Assembly (NCBI RefSeq): GCF_900111985.1 | Contig: NZ_FOKI01000007.1 | Coordinates: 124,001 to 188,000, forward strand | DNA from: Clostridium frigidicarnis | Lineage (GTDB): Bacteria; Bacillota; Clostridia; Clostridiales; Clostridiaceae | DNA length: 64,000 nucleotides | Reading direction: 5' to 3' | Part shown: piece after piece, positions 45,230-56,853 of the stretch | Layout: every line of letters begins with the position of its first letter | Numbering within the stretch: the first letter of the stretch is position 1 | Notes under the pieces: model-generated | Told to the model about the DNA's origin: nothing | Database searches by the model: none | What the model saw: the letters and a program-made list of their open reading frames with translations, nothing else | Program-made: the position numbers and the translations under genes

Positions 45230-47467
45230 TTACATGTTTAATAATTGTCTTATTCCATTTTTATAACAGCTATATAAATACTCTTTTGCTTCTTTGGTGT
45301 CACTAATTTCAATAGAAAAATACTTCTCATAATCATATATCTTATCCATATTCATTCTAAACCATAGCTTTAAGGTCCTTAAAAAAGTTTCTCTATCCTT
45401 TATAAATTTGCCACTTGAATATGAATATGTTATAAGATAATACCAATCTATTGCTCCCCAAATTTGAAGCATACTATCAAATGTATTTTGATTTGAATGT
45501 ATCCTAAAACAACTTAATGGCTCTCTTATATAAACTGCATTTCCTTTGCTTAAAAGTTTAAGCCAAGATGCAATATCACCTAAACACCTCATGGTATACC
45601 CTTTATAATTGAGTAAGATATCCTTCATATCCTTTTTTCTAAACATAACCGTTGAAAATTCACCAATGACATTGGCCATATTCTCTAAAATATATTGTCC
45701 TAGCTTCTCTCCATCTATGATTGAAGTTTGCTGTACAAATGGTTTTGTCACTTGAAGATCTTGTAACATAGAACCCTCACCATTTATGACATTTCTATAA
45801 GATGTTACAAGAGACACACTTTCATCATTAATAATATATTGAAGCATTATTTCTATCTTATTGGGTGAGAATACATCATCCTGCATCAAAAAGTTTACAT
45901 ATTCTCCATGACAAACATCAAAACACTTCTGAAGATTTACAGCACCTCTTTTTCCAAGAGGACCTCCATTATTGTAATATTTTATATTTTTATATTCTCC
46001 TATATATCTATTTACCATGTTTTTAATGTTATCTGTTGTACTATCATCACATATTATAATTTCAATATTTTTATATGTCTGATTCAATGCACTTTCTAAT
46101 GCTATCTTAAAATAATCTACTTCATTGTAGGCAGGTATTAGAATACTTACTAAGGGATAATTTTCATTATTAACTTGTCTATTGTTTATATATTCTTCTA
46201 TAAATATCTTATTATACTCTTCATATCCATCTAAACTTACTTTTCCACAATCATGAACAAACCAAGGATTAAACTGATTTAAAACTCCTACATCATAATT
46301 TTTTCTGTAAAATTCCATGCATTGAGATATATCATAAAAATGCCAACCCTTAAATACATCTTCTCTCCACTCTACATCTTTAGATGTTATTAATATTAAT
46401 CCATCTATTGCCTGAACTTTTTTATATTCTCCTTCAAAATTATTAAAGCTTAACAAACTCATACTTCCCGTATGGCTATCAAATACTTTTCCATAGCATA
46501 AGCCTTCCCACCATATACCATTAGTAGGAATTTTGTTAGTACCAGCACAACCAAGTAACCCTAAACTCTCATTATCTATAAATATTCTTAAAACATCGCT
46601 AATAAACTTTTTGTTTAAAATCCAAACATCCTGATGTAAATATACCTTATATTTAGCATTGGTTGAATTCATTGCTAAATTATATCCCTCTGCTATACTT
46701 GAAGCATTCTCTACAGCTATTATATCTATTGAAAATTCGTTGCAAGATTCTAATCTTTTTATATAATCAGTAGCTATATTAAATTTTTCATTATTATTTA
46801 TACAAAATATAAATGCAATCTTATTACTATCTACGTTTTCTAGTGGCCTCACATTATCTTCTTTACTTTTATTTAAATATTTTATTTGTATCTGGTTTTT
46901 ACATTGCAAAAAATTTATTAATACTTTATCATAAAGAATAACAACGTGATATTTATGAATATTTTCTTTTAACATAGCTTCAATAAGATCTTTTTTAGAA
47001 TCATAAACTAACTTTTCTAATATTAATGTTCCATTATTTTTTATAAAATTAATTGAATTCTCCATATCTTTTTCAAAAACACAATTTTTAGTACAATCTA
47101 TATATATATAATCAAAACATTTAGGTAGCTTGGAATATGATATTGAATCATATTCATATATATTTATAGAAGTATCTTCTTTGTGATCTTCTTTACTACT
47201 ACATTCTTCTATCATATTTATAAAGTTTTTGTCTCTTTCTAACCCATATAAGTTAGCTTTTTTAAATATATTTTTTAAATATATAAGATTATTCCCAACC
47301 CCACAATTTAAATATAAAAAGCTAAAATCATTTCCTGTCTCCTCAATTAAAACATCAGCTAGATTTCTGTTAAGCCTCAATAAATCCTTACATTCATCAT
47401 TAAATTTATTACAAAATTCACTGCTTTTACTCAATAATTTATATAAAATTGATATATCTATCATCAT
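45230..47467 (-). CDS. methyltransferase-like / StrF-type GT / GT2 fusion
   Basis: 745 residues, three parts. About 1-190: Rossmann methyltransferase-like domain (FLYLNCGVGNNLIYLKNIFK, DYIYIDCTKN). About 205-425: StrF-type glycosyltransferase (IIAVENASSIAEGYNLAMNS, YKVYLHQDVWILNKKFISDV, KGWHFYDISQCM). About 434-680: GT2 family A transferase (VSILIPAYNEVDYFKIALES, ICDDSTTD, QDDVFSP). No membrane helices, so it works on cytosolic acceptors with nucleotide sugars. It may add more than one sugar. It is upstream of the amino-sugar genes and downstream of two more transferases. ATG with AAAGGTGG upstream. Confidence 0.8.
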   Translation of the reverse strand: MMIDISILYKLLSKSSEFCNKFNDECKDLLRLNRNLADVLIEETGNDFSFLYLNCGVGNNLIYLKNIFKKANLYGLERDKNFINMIEECSSKEDHKEDTSINIYEYDSISYSKLPKCFDYIYIDCTKNCVFEKDMENSINFIKNNGTLILEKLVYDSKKDLIEAMLKENIHKYHVVILYDKVLINFLQCKNQIQIKYLNKSKEDNVRPLENVDSNKIAFIFCINNNEKFNIATDYIKRLESCNEFSIDIIAVENASSIAEGYNLAMNSTNAKYKVYLHQDVWILNKKFISDVLRIFIDNESLGLLGCAGTNKIPTNGIWWEGLCYGKVFDSHTGSMSLLSFNNFEGEYKKVQAIDGLILITSKDVEWREDVFKGWHFYDISQCMEFYRKNYDVGVLNQFNPWFVHDCGKVSLDGYEEYNKIFIEEYINNRQVNNENYPLVSILIPAYNEVDYFKIALESALNQTYKNIEIIICDDSTTDNIKNMVNRYIGEYKNIKYYNNGGPLGKRGAVNLQKCFDVCHGEYVNFLMQDDVFSPNKIEIMLQYIINDESVSLVTSYRNVINGEGSMLQDLQVTKPFVQQTSIIDGEKLGQYILENMANVIGEFSTVMFRKKDMKDILLNYKGYTMRCLGDIASWLKLLSKGNAVYIREPLSCFRIHSNQNTFDSMLQIWGAIDWYYLITYSYSSGKFIKDRETFLRTLKLWFRMNMDKIYDYEKYFSIEISDTKEAKEYLYSCYKNGIRQLLNM

Positions 47468-47547
47468 TGTATAAATACCACCTTTTGATTTTATTTTAAA
47501 TCCTTACTTTAAGCAGTATTAGTTTCCTATGATTATAGTCTTTAATG

Positions 47548-48744
47548 TTAATTTAAAGAGTCTGCTATGAAAATCTTGTTTAACCCATTATCATATTCTC
47601 TAAGACATAAAGCTTTAAAATCTATCAATAAATTTTTTATTAACTCTGCCTTATAAATCTCTGCATTAAAGTTGTGTATTATAATTATTATTTTTCCACC
47701 CTTATTAATATGATATTTAATTTTTCTTATAATTTTTAAATTCATTTCTAAACTTATTTCTTTTAATAATACGTAATCAAATTTGACTTTATTATTTTCC
47801 TGAATTATTTCATCTAAACTAGAAGCTATTTTCCCAATGTGGTTTAAATTAATAAGAATATCCTTATTAGCTTCTACTCCATACAAATCTGAATTTTTAT
47901 ATTTATTTTTTATACTTGTTAATGTTCCGCCCCCATTACATCCTATTTCTAAAAATGAAAATTTTTCAAATGTACCTCTATCTATATAATTAGGAACATC
48001 TAAATGTATACTTAATAATTGGGAGTAATTTATATTCCACTTTTCCTGAAATTTATTATAGTTAGTTTGAAGTAATTCATTTAATTTTTCTCTTCCTTTT
48101 CCAAAAGACACGCTTCCAAAATGGTGAATATATACATCCTTGCATAGCATTAACCTATATCCAGCTTTTCTAATTCTTAGACTATAGTCATCATCTTCAA
48201 AATTTCCTGGTGAAAACCTTTCATCTAATAAGCCTACTCTATCTAAAACTTCTCTTTTTATAAGCATACAAAAACCAATTAGTCTAAGACGTTCCTCCCA
48301 CATTTTTTCATTTGAAATATTCACTCTTTTTGCAAAATCGTTTAAGTTTCCTATATCATATATAGCCCCAATAGCTTGGAAATTTGAACAACTATTAGTT
48401 ATAGCTCCAACTGCTCCTATAGTTTTATCACTATATAAGCAAGTTTTTAAATTTTCAAGCCAATTTGTGGTAACTATGATATCATTATTCAGCAAAAGTA
48501 TATCATTTTTCTCGGCAATTTCTATTCCTTGATTACAAGCTGTTGGAAATCCTAAATTTTCTTTATTTAAGATGTATTTTATATCTTGTTGTTCTTTAAT
48601 CCATTCAATGGTCCCATCTGATGAATTATTATCTACTATAATTAACTCATACTCATCTCTTTTCGTATATTTTCTTATACTTTCTATACATAATTTTGTA
48701 TATCCAATATTGTTGTAAGTTATAATTAATATACTAGTTTTCAT
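47548..48744 (-). CDS. GT2 glycosyltransferase with C-terminal methyltransferase-like domain
   Basis: 398 residues. GT2 fold at about 1-250 (SILIITYNNIGYTKLCIESI, IVDNNSSDGTIEWI, LLLNNDIIVTTNWL with the DxD-like NND, DERFSPGNFEDDDYSLRIRK). A short C-terminal Rossmann part (about 262-398: FLEIGCNGGGTLTSIKNKYK) resembles a SAM methyltransferase with the opposite domain order to the 745-residue protein. Probable rhamnosyl- or hexosyltransferase for spore-surface glycan. ATG with TGAGGGCTG upstream. Confidence 0.8.
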   Translation of the reverse strand: MKTSILIITYNNIGYTKLCIESIRKYTKRDEYELIIVDNNSSDGTIEWIKEQQDIKYILNKENLGFPTACNQGIEIAEKNDILLLNNDIIVTTNWLENLKTCLYSDKTIGAVGAITNSCSNFQAIGAIYDIGNLNDFAKRVNISNEKMWEERLRLIGFCMLIKREVLDRVGLLDERFSPGNFEDDDYSLRIRKAGYRLMLCKDVYIHHFGSVSFGKGREKLNELLQTNYNKFQEKWNINYSQLLSIHLDVPNYIDRGTFEKFSFLEIGCNGGGTLTSIKNKYKNSDLYGVEANKDILINLNHIGKIASSLDEIIQENNKVKFDYVLLKEISLEMNLKIIRKIKYHINKGGKIIIIIHNFNAEIYKAELIKNLLIDFKALCLREYDNGLNKIFIADSLN

Positions 48745-49137
48745 AAATCAGCCCTCATTATATATAATTTTCCATATACCTTTTTCTAGAAATCAATTTT
48801 TAAAATATACAGAATAAAAATCCTACATATATTCAATATATGTTTTTCATTTAATAAATGTTTCTTATATATTTAGTAATATTCATAATAGTTTTTTATC
48901 AAACAGTGTCTATTACTATATAAAGCATTCCTACTTTTTAAATTATTAGATATAACTAAATTTATTCTAAGCTTTTATTTGAAATTCAATTAAAAATAAA
49001 AACTATTAAAGTTTTTTAAATTCTGATAACTTTAATAGTTTTTATTACAAAAAATTTAATTTTAAAAATCATATCTTACCTAGTTAAATCTAAAGTTTTT
49101 ATTTTCCCACTAAGAAATATTTACTATATTAATGCTA
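48745..49137. other. intergenic region with a terminator
   Basis: 393 bases between co-directional transferase genes. At 49001-49046 AAAAACTATTAAAGTT / AACTTTAATAGTTTTT forms a 16-bp stem, a good terminator for the upstream transferase gene. A short palindrome ACATATATTCAATATATGT lies near 48822. No small gene seen. Confidence 0.6.
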
Positions 49138-50274
49138 TTAAAAGAACCTATGTCTTCTATCAATTAGTTTGCAATCTAAATCTGGTTGAACTTTTCCCAA
49201 CTCCTTAAATTTTCCATTCAAGAAATTTCTATTATATTCAACTTTTGGTGAATTAGGAACATATATAGCTGTCATCTCATTATAATAGTATGCTGCATCA
49301 TAATCACCTATTATAGAATAACAAACACAAAGCTGTATACTAGGAATCCAAGTATAGTAATCCTTATGATCTATTCCTAAATTATCTTTTTCATGAATAC
49401 ATCCCATTGCAACCTTATACCAAAAAATAGCTTGATTATATTGCTGTTTTTCCATAAATTGTTCAGCTAATCTACAGCAAATATCAGCCCTCGGAATGTC
49501 AAACTCAAAGGATTTTAATATTATTTCCATACATTTTTCCTTTTTATTGGTTAAATTGTAGCATTGTATTAAATTTGCTGTAGCAGTTTTTTTATCCTCT
49601 ACCCATCCTTTTCCAGTATCCAAAAAATTTTCATACTGAATTATAGCTTCTTTAAATAAACCATTATAATATAATTCATTGGCATAATAAAAATTGTCTC
49701 TTACTGAAAATTCAATGTTTTTCTTTTCCATAGCTCTAAATATTTCTAAATTTCTATTTCCATGTGGTTTCATCTTTCCATGATTTATACTTATATCTGG
49801 ATGAATAATATTTCCGAATACTTCTAGATATTCATGAATACACCCTATCCATTTAAAATCTTTACTTTTTTTCACTAATCTATTTCTTTTTAAAGAATAA
49901 GTTGTATTACCCTTTGCATCTCTACTCAAAGAATAATTCATGCTTACTGCATCTACATTATTGTCAAAGGTAACTTTTAGTTCCTCAATCTTTTTTATAT
50001 TTTCATTTGTTATATAATCATCTGCATCTAGCCAAAAAATATATTCTTTTGTAGCCTTACTAAAAGCAAAATTTCTAGCAGCTGAAAAATCATCTATCCA
50101 CTTAAAATCATAAACTACAGCATTAAATTTTTTTGCTATTTCTTTTGTTGAATCTGTAGAACCTGTATCTACTATAATTATTTCATCCACAAATGATTGT
50201 GCTGATTCTAAACATCGCTCTAATGTTTCCTCTTCATTTTTTACTATCATACATAAACTTATAGTAATACTCAT
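49138..50274 (-). CDS. SunS-like GT2 glycosyltransferase with TPR tail
   Basis: 378 residues. GT2 domain at about 1-215 (SLCMIVKNEEETLERCLESA, EIIIVDTGSTDSTKEIAKKF, YIFWLDADDYI with the metal-binding DAD), then TPR-like helices at about 225-345 (YYANELYYNGLFKEAIIQYE). Relatives such as SunS glycosylate peptides directly, and this type is common beside collagen-like spore proteins. It is the first gene downstream of the collagen-like gene, so initial O-glycosylation of its Thr residues is a reasonable inference. ATG with TGAGGTG upstream. Confidence 0.82.
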   Translation of the reverse strand: MSITISLCMIVKNEEETLERCLESAQSFVDEIIIVDTGSTDSTKEIAKKFNAVVYDFKWIDDFSAARNFAFSKATKEYIFWLDADDYITNENIKKIEELKVTFDNNVDAVSMNYSLSRDAKGNTTYSLKRNRLVKKSKDFKWIGCIHEYLEVFGNIIHPDISINHGKMKPHGNRNLEIFRAMEKKNIEFSVRDNFYYANELYYNGLFKEAIIQYENFLDTGKGWVEDKKTATANLIQCYNLTNKKEKCMEIILKSFEFDIPRADICCRLAEQFMEKQQYNQAIFWYKVAMGCIHEKDNLGIDHKDYYTWIPSIQLCVCYSIIGDYDAAYYYNEMTAIYVPNSPKVEYNRNFLNGKFKELGKVQPDLDCKLIDRRHRFF

Positions 50275-50452
50275 TTTTACACCTCATACTAAATTAATAA
50301 TGATTAATATAAATTCAACTAAACATCCAATAGAATTGTATTTAATAAAGTTCCTTCTCATTATATTTTAAAATACATACTGGTTACATTTAATAAGTAG
50401 TTATAATTCAATGTATATGGAAAAGAAACTCTACTCCTTAATTACTTTTTTA

Positions 50453-50487
50453 AAAAGCCCTTAAAGTTTAATACTATAAGGGCTTTT
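50453..50487 (-). terminator. terminator of the collagen-like gene
   Basis: AAAAGCCCTTA / TAAGGGCTTTT, 11-bp stem with a 13-base loop and T-rich end, ten bases past the stop. Confidence 0.88.
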
Positions 50488-50497
50488 GATTTTATAA

Positions 50498-52858
<2,361 letters not shown>

Positions 52859-52909
52859 TTTATCACCCCACTGTTTTTACTTAACCATCTTCGACAATAG
52901 TATTCATTA

Positions 52910-52938
52910 GTATATTATGATTTATTTTAATTAAGTTT
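52910..52938 (-). promoter_or_regulatory. weak sigma-K-like promoter of the collagen-like gene
   Basis: On the minus strand GAAAC - 15 bases - CATAATATA. The -10 fits CATAnnnTA but the spacing is one or two bases short of the other copies. Confidence 0.3.
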
Positions 52939-52965
52939 CATATTTTTAATATTGGGCGGTTAATT

Positions 52966-53985
52966 TTATTTAATCTTTAATAAAGTTAAATCAGCCTGAA
53001 CACTTGTATTACTTGAATATTCTATTTCTGCTCCACTTACATTTACAAGTTTTAAATGTATTGGTAACTCACTTATATTTATTAATGCATTACCTGTTAT
53101 CTGTCCTCCTATAAATACACCTGATCCTCCCAACACCTCTATACTTTTATCATTATTTTCTATTGAAAAAGCTAATTCTTTTATAGGTCCAGCACCACCT
53201 ATTCCAACCCACCAGTTTATAAAATATAAGCCTTCTGTCAAAATTGTTAATTCTCCAGTACAAATGTTATATAAAACATCACTACAGTGATTGCCTATAA
53301 TATTATTAAAAATTACATTACTCCCATCAATTAAAATATTCGAATCATTATTTTTTAATTGAATTTGTAAACCACATAAATATGCACTTTGCCCAGTGGC
53401 TCCGGTAGCTCCGGTAGCTCCGGTGGCTCCAGTTACTCCTTTTGGCTTACAGTGATGTTCTTTAGACTTTATAAGCAAATACGGCTTAAATCCAGATCTA
53501 CTAGATGAGAATATAATGGTTACATAATTATAAATAGCCTCTAATGTTATGCCATAATTATAACAATTATTTTCTACCCAAAGTTTTACTAAAGAAGTTA
53601 TATCTAAACTAACATATTTGTCTTTATCATTTACTGAGACTATAATTTCATATTCTGTAGAAACAGTATTTGGTGCTTCATTCCAAGTTACTGTTTTAAA
53701 ATCAAAGGCATCAGTATTTCTATATAATTTTACTTTTGAAATAGAAGTCATACCTGAAATGTTTACAGAATCAGTATGAAGATATAATTTTGCACTTTCT
53801 ATTTCACTTTCTTTCAGATTGTATTCATCAAAATCAAACTTTATTAAACTACGTATTGCAAAACTATTATTACAATCACATAATCTCTTGCTAACAATCA
53901 AATTGTCACAATTACTAAAGTTTTCATCTTCTTCTTTTGATACAATAAATGTATCCTTATTAGAATTTATTTTAATGAAACTCAA
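52966..53985 (-). CDS. DNRLRE domain / short collagen / C1q-like spore protein
   Basis: 339 residues, no signal peptide. About 1-175: DNRLRE-type beta domain (NCDNLIVSKRLCDC, SLIKFDFDEYNLKESEIESA, KLYRNTDAFDFKTVTWNEAP, YVSLDITSLVKLWVENNCYN). About 185-200: five Gly-X-Thr triplets ([16 protein letters not shown]). About 205-339: jelly-roll closely related to both globules of the collagen-like protein (SNVIFNNIIGNHCSDVLYNI, FINWWVGIGGAGPIKELAFS). The shared globule suggests co-trimerisation with the 786-residue protein. TTG start eight bases after AAGGAGG. Lies 107 bases upstream of the collagen-like gene. Confidence 0.8.
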   Translation of the reverse strand: MSFIKINSNKDTFIVSKEEDENFSNCDNLIVSKRLCDCNNSFAIRSLIKFDFDEYNLKESEIESAKLYLHTDSVNISGMTSISKVKLYRNTDAFDFKTVTWNEAPNTVSTEYEIIVSVNDKDKYVSLDITSLVKLWVENNCYNYGITLEAIYNYVTIIFSSSRSGFKPYLLIKSKEHHCKPKGVTGATGATGATGATGQSAYLCGLQIQLKNNDSNILIDGSNVIFNNIIGNHCSDVLYNICTGELTILTEGLYFINWWVGIGGAGPIKELAFSIENNDKSIEVLGGSGVFIGGQITGNALINISELPIHLKLVNVSGAEIEYSSNTSVQADLTLLKIK

Positions 53986-54361
53986 ATTTTCCCCCTCCTT
54001 AAATAGTTTAAATTAATATTATAGAGGTAAATAAAAACTTATAATATATGAATTGGTATCTATAGTTATAATGCTGATATTTAACTCATTTAAAAAATAT
54101 AAAAATTCTTTAATTATTTATCTGATTTTAAAAACAAATATACATACACTTATTTATATTTGTTTATATACGCAAGTCATAAGTTTTAAAATTTAATTAT
54201 TCTCTTTATATACTATGTAACTGGTTTTCCTTTGCCTACAAAATTTATAATTTAACTTTAATATGATATACTTGCATGTTTTTTAATAAATTTAAAGTCT
54301 TTACTTACTCTAAATTCCATGAGTTTTTGCTAGCAAGTACGTACATATATTTGACGCGCAA
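53986..54361. other. intergenic region
   Basis: 376 AT-rich bases upstream of the DNRLRE protein gene. A minus-strand CATATATTA near 54040 could be a sporulation -10, but its AC partner is only 14 bases away. Nothing else recognised. Confidence 0.35.
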
Positions 54362-54400
54362 CCAAAAACAAGCTAAGTATGACACTTAGCTTGTTTTTGG
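54362..54400. terminator. very strong bidirectional terminator
   Basis: Perfect 17-bp stem CCAAAAACAAGCTAAGT / ACTTAGCTTGTTTTTGG with a 5-base loop, 61 bases past the stop of the 395-residue gene. Confidence 0.92.
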
Positions 54401-54461
54401 TATATTATTTATTTGTAATTTTACATTTCTATATCTAAATATTTTTCCATAATTCTATATT

Positions 54462-55649
54462 CTATTTACACATTAAACTTTTTAAATATCTTCCCTCTCC
54501 TTCAATATGTTCAGGAGCTTGAACAAAAGATTTTTTAACCAAATATTCATTTGTAGCTCCAAAAATTTGATGCCATAACTCATTTAATATTTCTTTCATA
54601 TTTACTCTATGTTTTATTGATGTAAGATTTGCGGAATATTTTTCAAATGTGTAAAAGAAATCCATTACCATAGGTAGTATATTAAAAAGAATAATATGAG
54701 ATATTTCTTCAACCATATAAGAATGAAAATTCTGAAATATAGGTATATTAATTGATATAATATCTATTGTAAAATTAATATCTATATACTCCATTTCCTT
54801 AAGAAGACATAAGAGTTTCTTTTCCTCTAAAGTGTAGCTACTATAAAAAATTTGTCCATTATATATTCTTAGCATGATTTCACCACACTGATTCATAAAC
54901 TCTCTATTCATTTTATCATTTATATCAATATATGATAAATTTAAATCTTCATACATTGTTACACTTTTCAATGAATTATCAACCTTTCTAAAAAATCTAT
55001 AAACATCTTTTCTTATACCATTTGAATCTCCAAAACTATTAAAGATAAAATCTTTTGTTTCATAGTTATTAGTGCTACATAACAAATTATCACTATATTC
55101 ATGTAGTTTTTTACTCTCTTCATATGCCACAATAATATAGTCTCTATCTCCCGGTTGCTCTTTAGATATACAAAATATATCCTTATTCCCGAAAAAATCT
55201 ATAGCTATACCATCAAGTATATCATCACATATTATATGATAAAGAATTCTTTTATTAGTGCATTCATGTTTATATTTATCCAATTTACTATATATTTCTT
55301 CTTTTAAACTTATAATTTTCTCTCCTATTTTTTCCCCTATGTTCTCTAAACTGTTTTCTAATATAGGAATATCTCTTTCCAAAAATATAGGAAAATTAAC
55401 TTTATAAGTATTGTCTTTCACATCTATAGCATTAATTAATTTCAAACTAGAAATTATATCATTTAACTGGTTTTCTTTAATATTTAAAATTTTTAGTATT
55501 TTATTTTTATCTATTGAAAATTCTTCATTTGATCCAATCACATATATAAACTCTGAAACATATTCTTTATTTAAAACATAATCTGGATTATATTCATCAT
55601 ATTTCCCTAAGTCACCAAACATATAAAAATTCATATTTCCGTTTTTCAT
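54462..55649 (-). CDS. unidentified protein with winged-helix-like N-terminus
   Basis: 395 residues from ATG at 55647-55649 (TTGGAGG five bases upstream). I do not recognise a family. Residues about 25-75 (NPDYVLNKEYVSEFIYVIGS, DKNKILKILNIKENQLNDII) and about 275-320 could be helix-turn-helix/winged-helix units each followed by INAIDVKDNTYKVNFPIFLE or YIDINFTIDIISINIPIFQN, suggesting two related halves. No signal peptide; a moderately hydrophobic stretch (HIILFNILPMVMDFFYTF) is near residue 335. A regulator or a large sporulation protein are both possible. Confidence 0.6.
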   Translation of the reverse strand: MKNGNMNFYMFGDLGKYDEYNPDYVLNKEYVSEFIYVIGSNEEFSIDKNKILKILNIKENQLNDIISSLKLINAIDVKDNTYKVNFPIFLERDIPILENSLENIGEKIGEKIISLKEEIYSKLDKYKHECTNKRILYHIICDDILDGIAIDFFGNKDIFCISKEQPGDRDYIIVAYEESKKLHEYSDNLLCSTNNYETKDFIFNSFGDSNGIRKDVYRFFRKVDNSLKSVTMYEDLNLSYIDINDKMNREFMNQCGEIMLRIYNGQIFYSSYTLEEKKLLCLLKEMEYIDINFTIDIISINIPIFQNFHSYMVEEISHIILFNILPMVMDFFYTFEKYSANLTSIKHRVNMKEILNELWHQIFGATNEYLVKKSFVQAPEHIEGEGRYLKSLMCK

Positions 55650-55745
55650 ATCTGCCTCCAAATCTATCTATTTTGTAACTTAAACATTAAAATTATTAAG
55701 TCAAGAATCTTCTCCTATAAATAAAAAGATTCTAAATACCCTCAT

Positions 55746-55901
55746 TCATAATTCAAATTGAGTTACAATAAAGTTATTAATCCTAGACTCATAATTACTA
55801 GTTAAATTTTCGTAATATTCCGATAAATCACATGAAGATAATAGATGTAGTTTATTAATTATATTTGCATTTTTTTTATTAACGAGTGGGTATATATACA
55901 T
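55746..55901 (-). CDS. 51-residue hypothetical protein
   Basis: ATG at 55899-55901 is preceded by AAGGAGGGG nine bases upstream, the strongest kind of site in this window. The frame runs 51 codons to TGA (MYIYPLVNKKNANIINKLHL ... NNFIVTQFEL). No membrane segment or known motif; one Cys. It is 96 bases upstream of the 395-residue gene on the same strand and could be its leader partner. A hairpin (AAGAATCTT / AAGATTCT, 55704-55733) lies between them. Real translation is likely from the site; function unknown. Confidence 0.5.
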   Translation of the reverse strand: MYIYPLVNKKNANIINKLHLLSSCDLSEYYENLTSNYESRINNFIVTQFEL

Positions 55902-56028
55902 ACTTTTAATCCCCTCCTTATATATTAACCTACCTTAATATTGGGAGCTTATCATATTGAAAATACATATAAATGCTCATATTAATTATATCATATATTC
56001 CAACATTTATTGTATGAATATTGAAAAT

Positions 56029-56060
56029 AAACTACTCAATTTGTTTTAATTGAGTAGTTT
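56029..56060 (-). terminator. terminator of the GNAT gene
   Basis: AAACTACTCAATT / AATTGAGTAGTTT, a perfect 13-bp stem with a 6-base loop, downstream of the minus-strand GNAT gene. Confidence 0.88.
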
Positions 56061-56128
56061 ATATTAAATTTATCTAAGTAATATATGATAATTTCCATTT
56101 TAAATTTTATAATTATACCTTAATTTGC

Positions 56129-56587
56129 TTACCATACCCTCTTCATTGATATAAATTCTTTATCCTCATTATTTACATGCCACATAAATTCCTCTGTAAT
56201 TATAAATCCTTGTCTCTCATATACCTTTATTGCTCTTTTATTAAATTTAGCAACCAATAATTCTATTTTATTAAATTTATATTGTTTCCTTCCAAAATCT
56301 AGTATTTCTTTCACAAACTCTGTTCCCATACCTTTTCCAGTTATAGCTGGTTTCATCTGAACACCTAACATAAATTCTCCATCTTCATAATCAAAACTAC
56401 AATTTCCTATTAACTCGTTATTTTCATTATATATAACAAATGTGTTTTCTTCTTTATCTATGTTCTTTGACCATTCCCGTTTTGATTCTGTCTTATCATT
56501 ATCATAAAAAGAATATTCTCCTGAGTACTTCCAGGTTGCAATAAGTTCACCGTGATCTTTTGTAGGTTTTATAAATTTTAATTTCAT
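56129..56587 (-). CDS. GNAT family N-acetyltransferase
   Basis: 152 residues. GNAT core: FVIYNENNELIGNCSFDYED, FMLGVQMKPAITGKGMGTEF (acetyl-CoA loop, GKGMGT) and KIELLVAKFNKRAIKVYERQ then GF. Acceptor unknown. ATG with TTGGGGG upstream. Single-gene unit. Confidence 0.88.
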   Translation of the reverse strand: MKLKFIKPTKDHGELIATWKYSGEYSFYDNDKTESKREWSKNIDKEENTFVIYNENNELIGNCSFDYEDGEFMLGVQMKPAITGKGMGTEFVKEILDFGRKQYKFNKIELLVAKFNKRAIKVYERQGFIITEEFMWHVNNEDKEFISMKRVW

Positions 56588-56795
56588 TATTTATTCCCCC
56601 AATGCTTTTCTTAATAACTATTTAAATATATTTTACTATTCATTCTGCTTTATTTAAATCTAATAAATGGTTATTAATTAAAGTTTAGCATACTCTCAAA
56701 CTTATTAACTCTTCTTAATAAAACTCTAGGTGAATCTAAAAAACAATTGATTTAAATTCCATTCTTTTTATCCTTAAAGATATAAAATTTAATAA

Positions 56796-56843
56796 CAAAA
56801 AAGGCTTGTTATACTATTAATTTTTTAGTAACAAACCTTTTTT
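56796..56843 (-). terminator. terminator of the CD3324-type gene
   Basis: AAAAAAGGCTTGTTA / TAACAAACCTTTTTT, one mismatch, with T runs on both strands. Confidence 0.82.
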
Positions 56844-56853
56844 GTTTATATAT

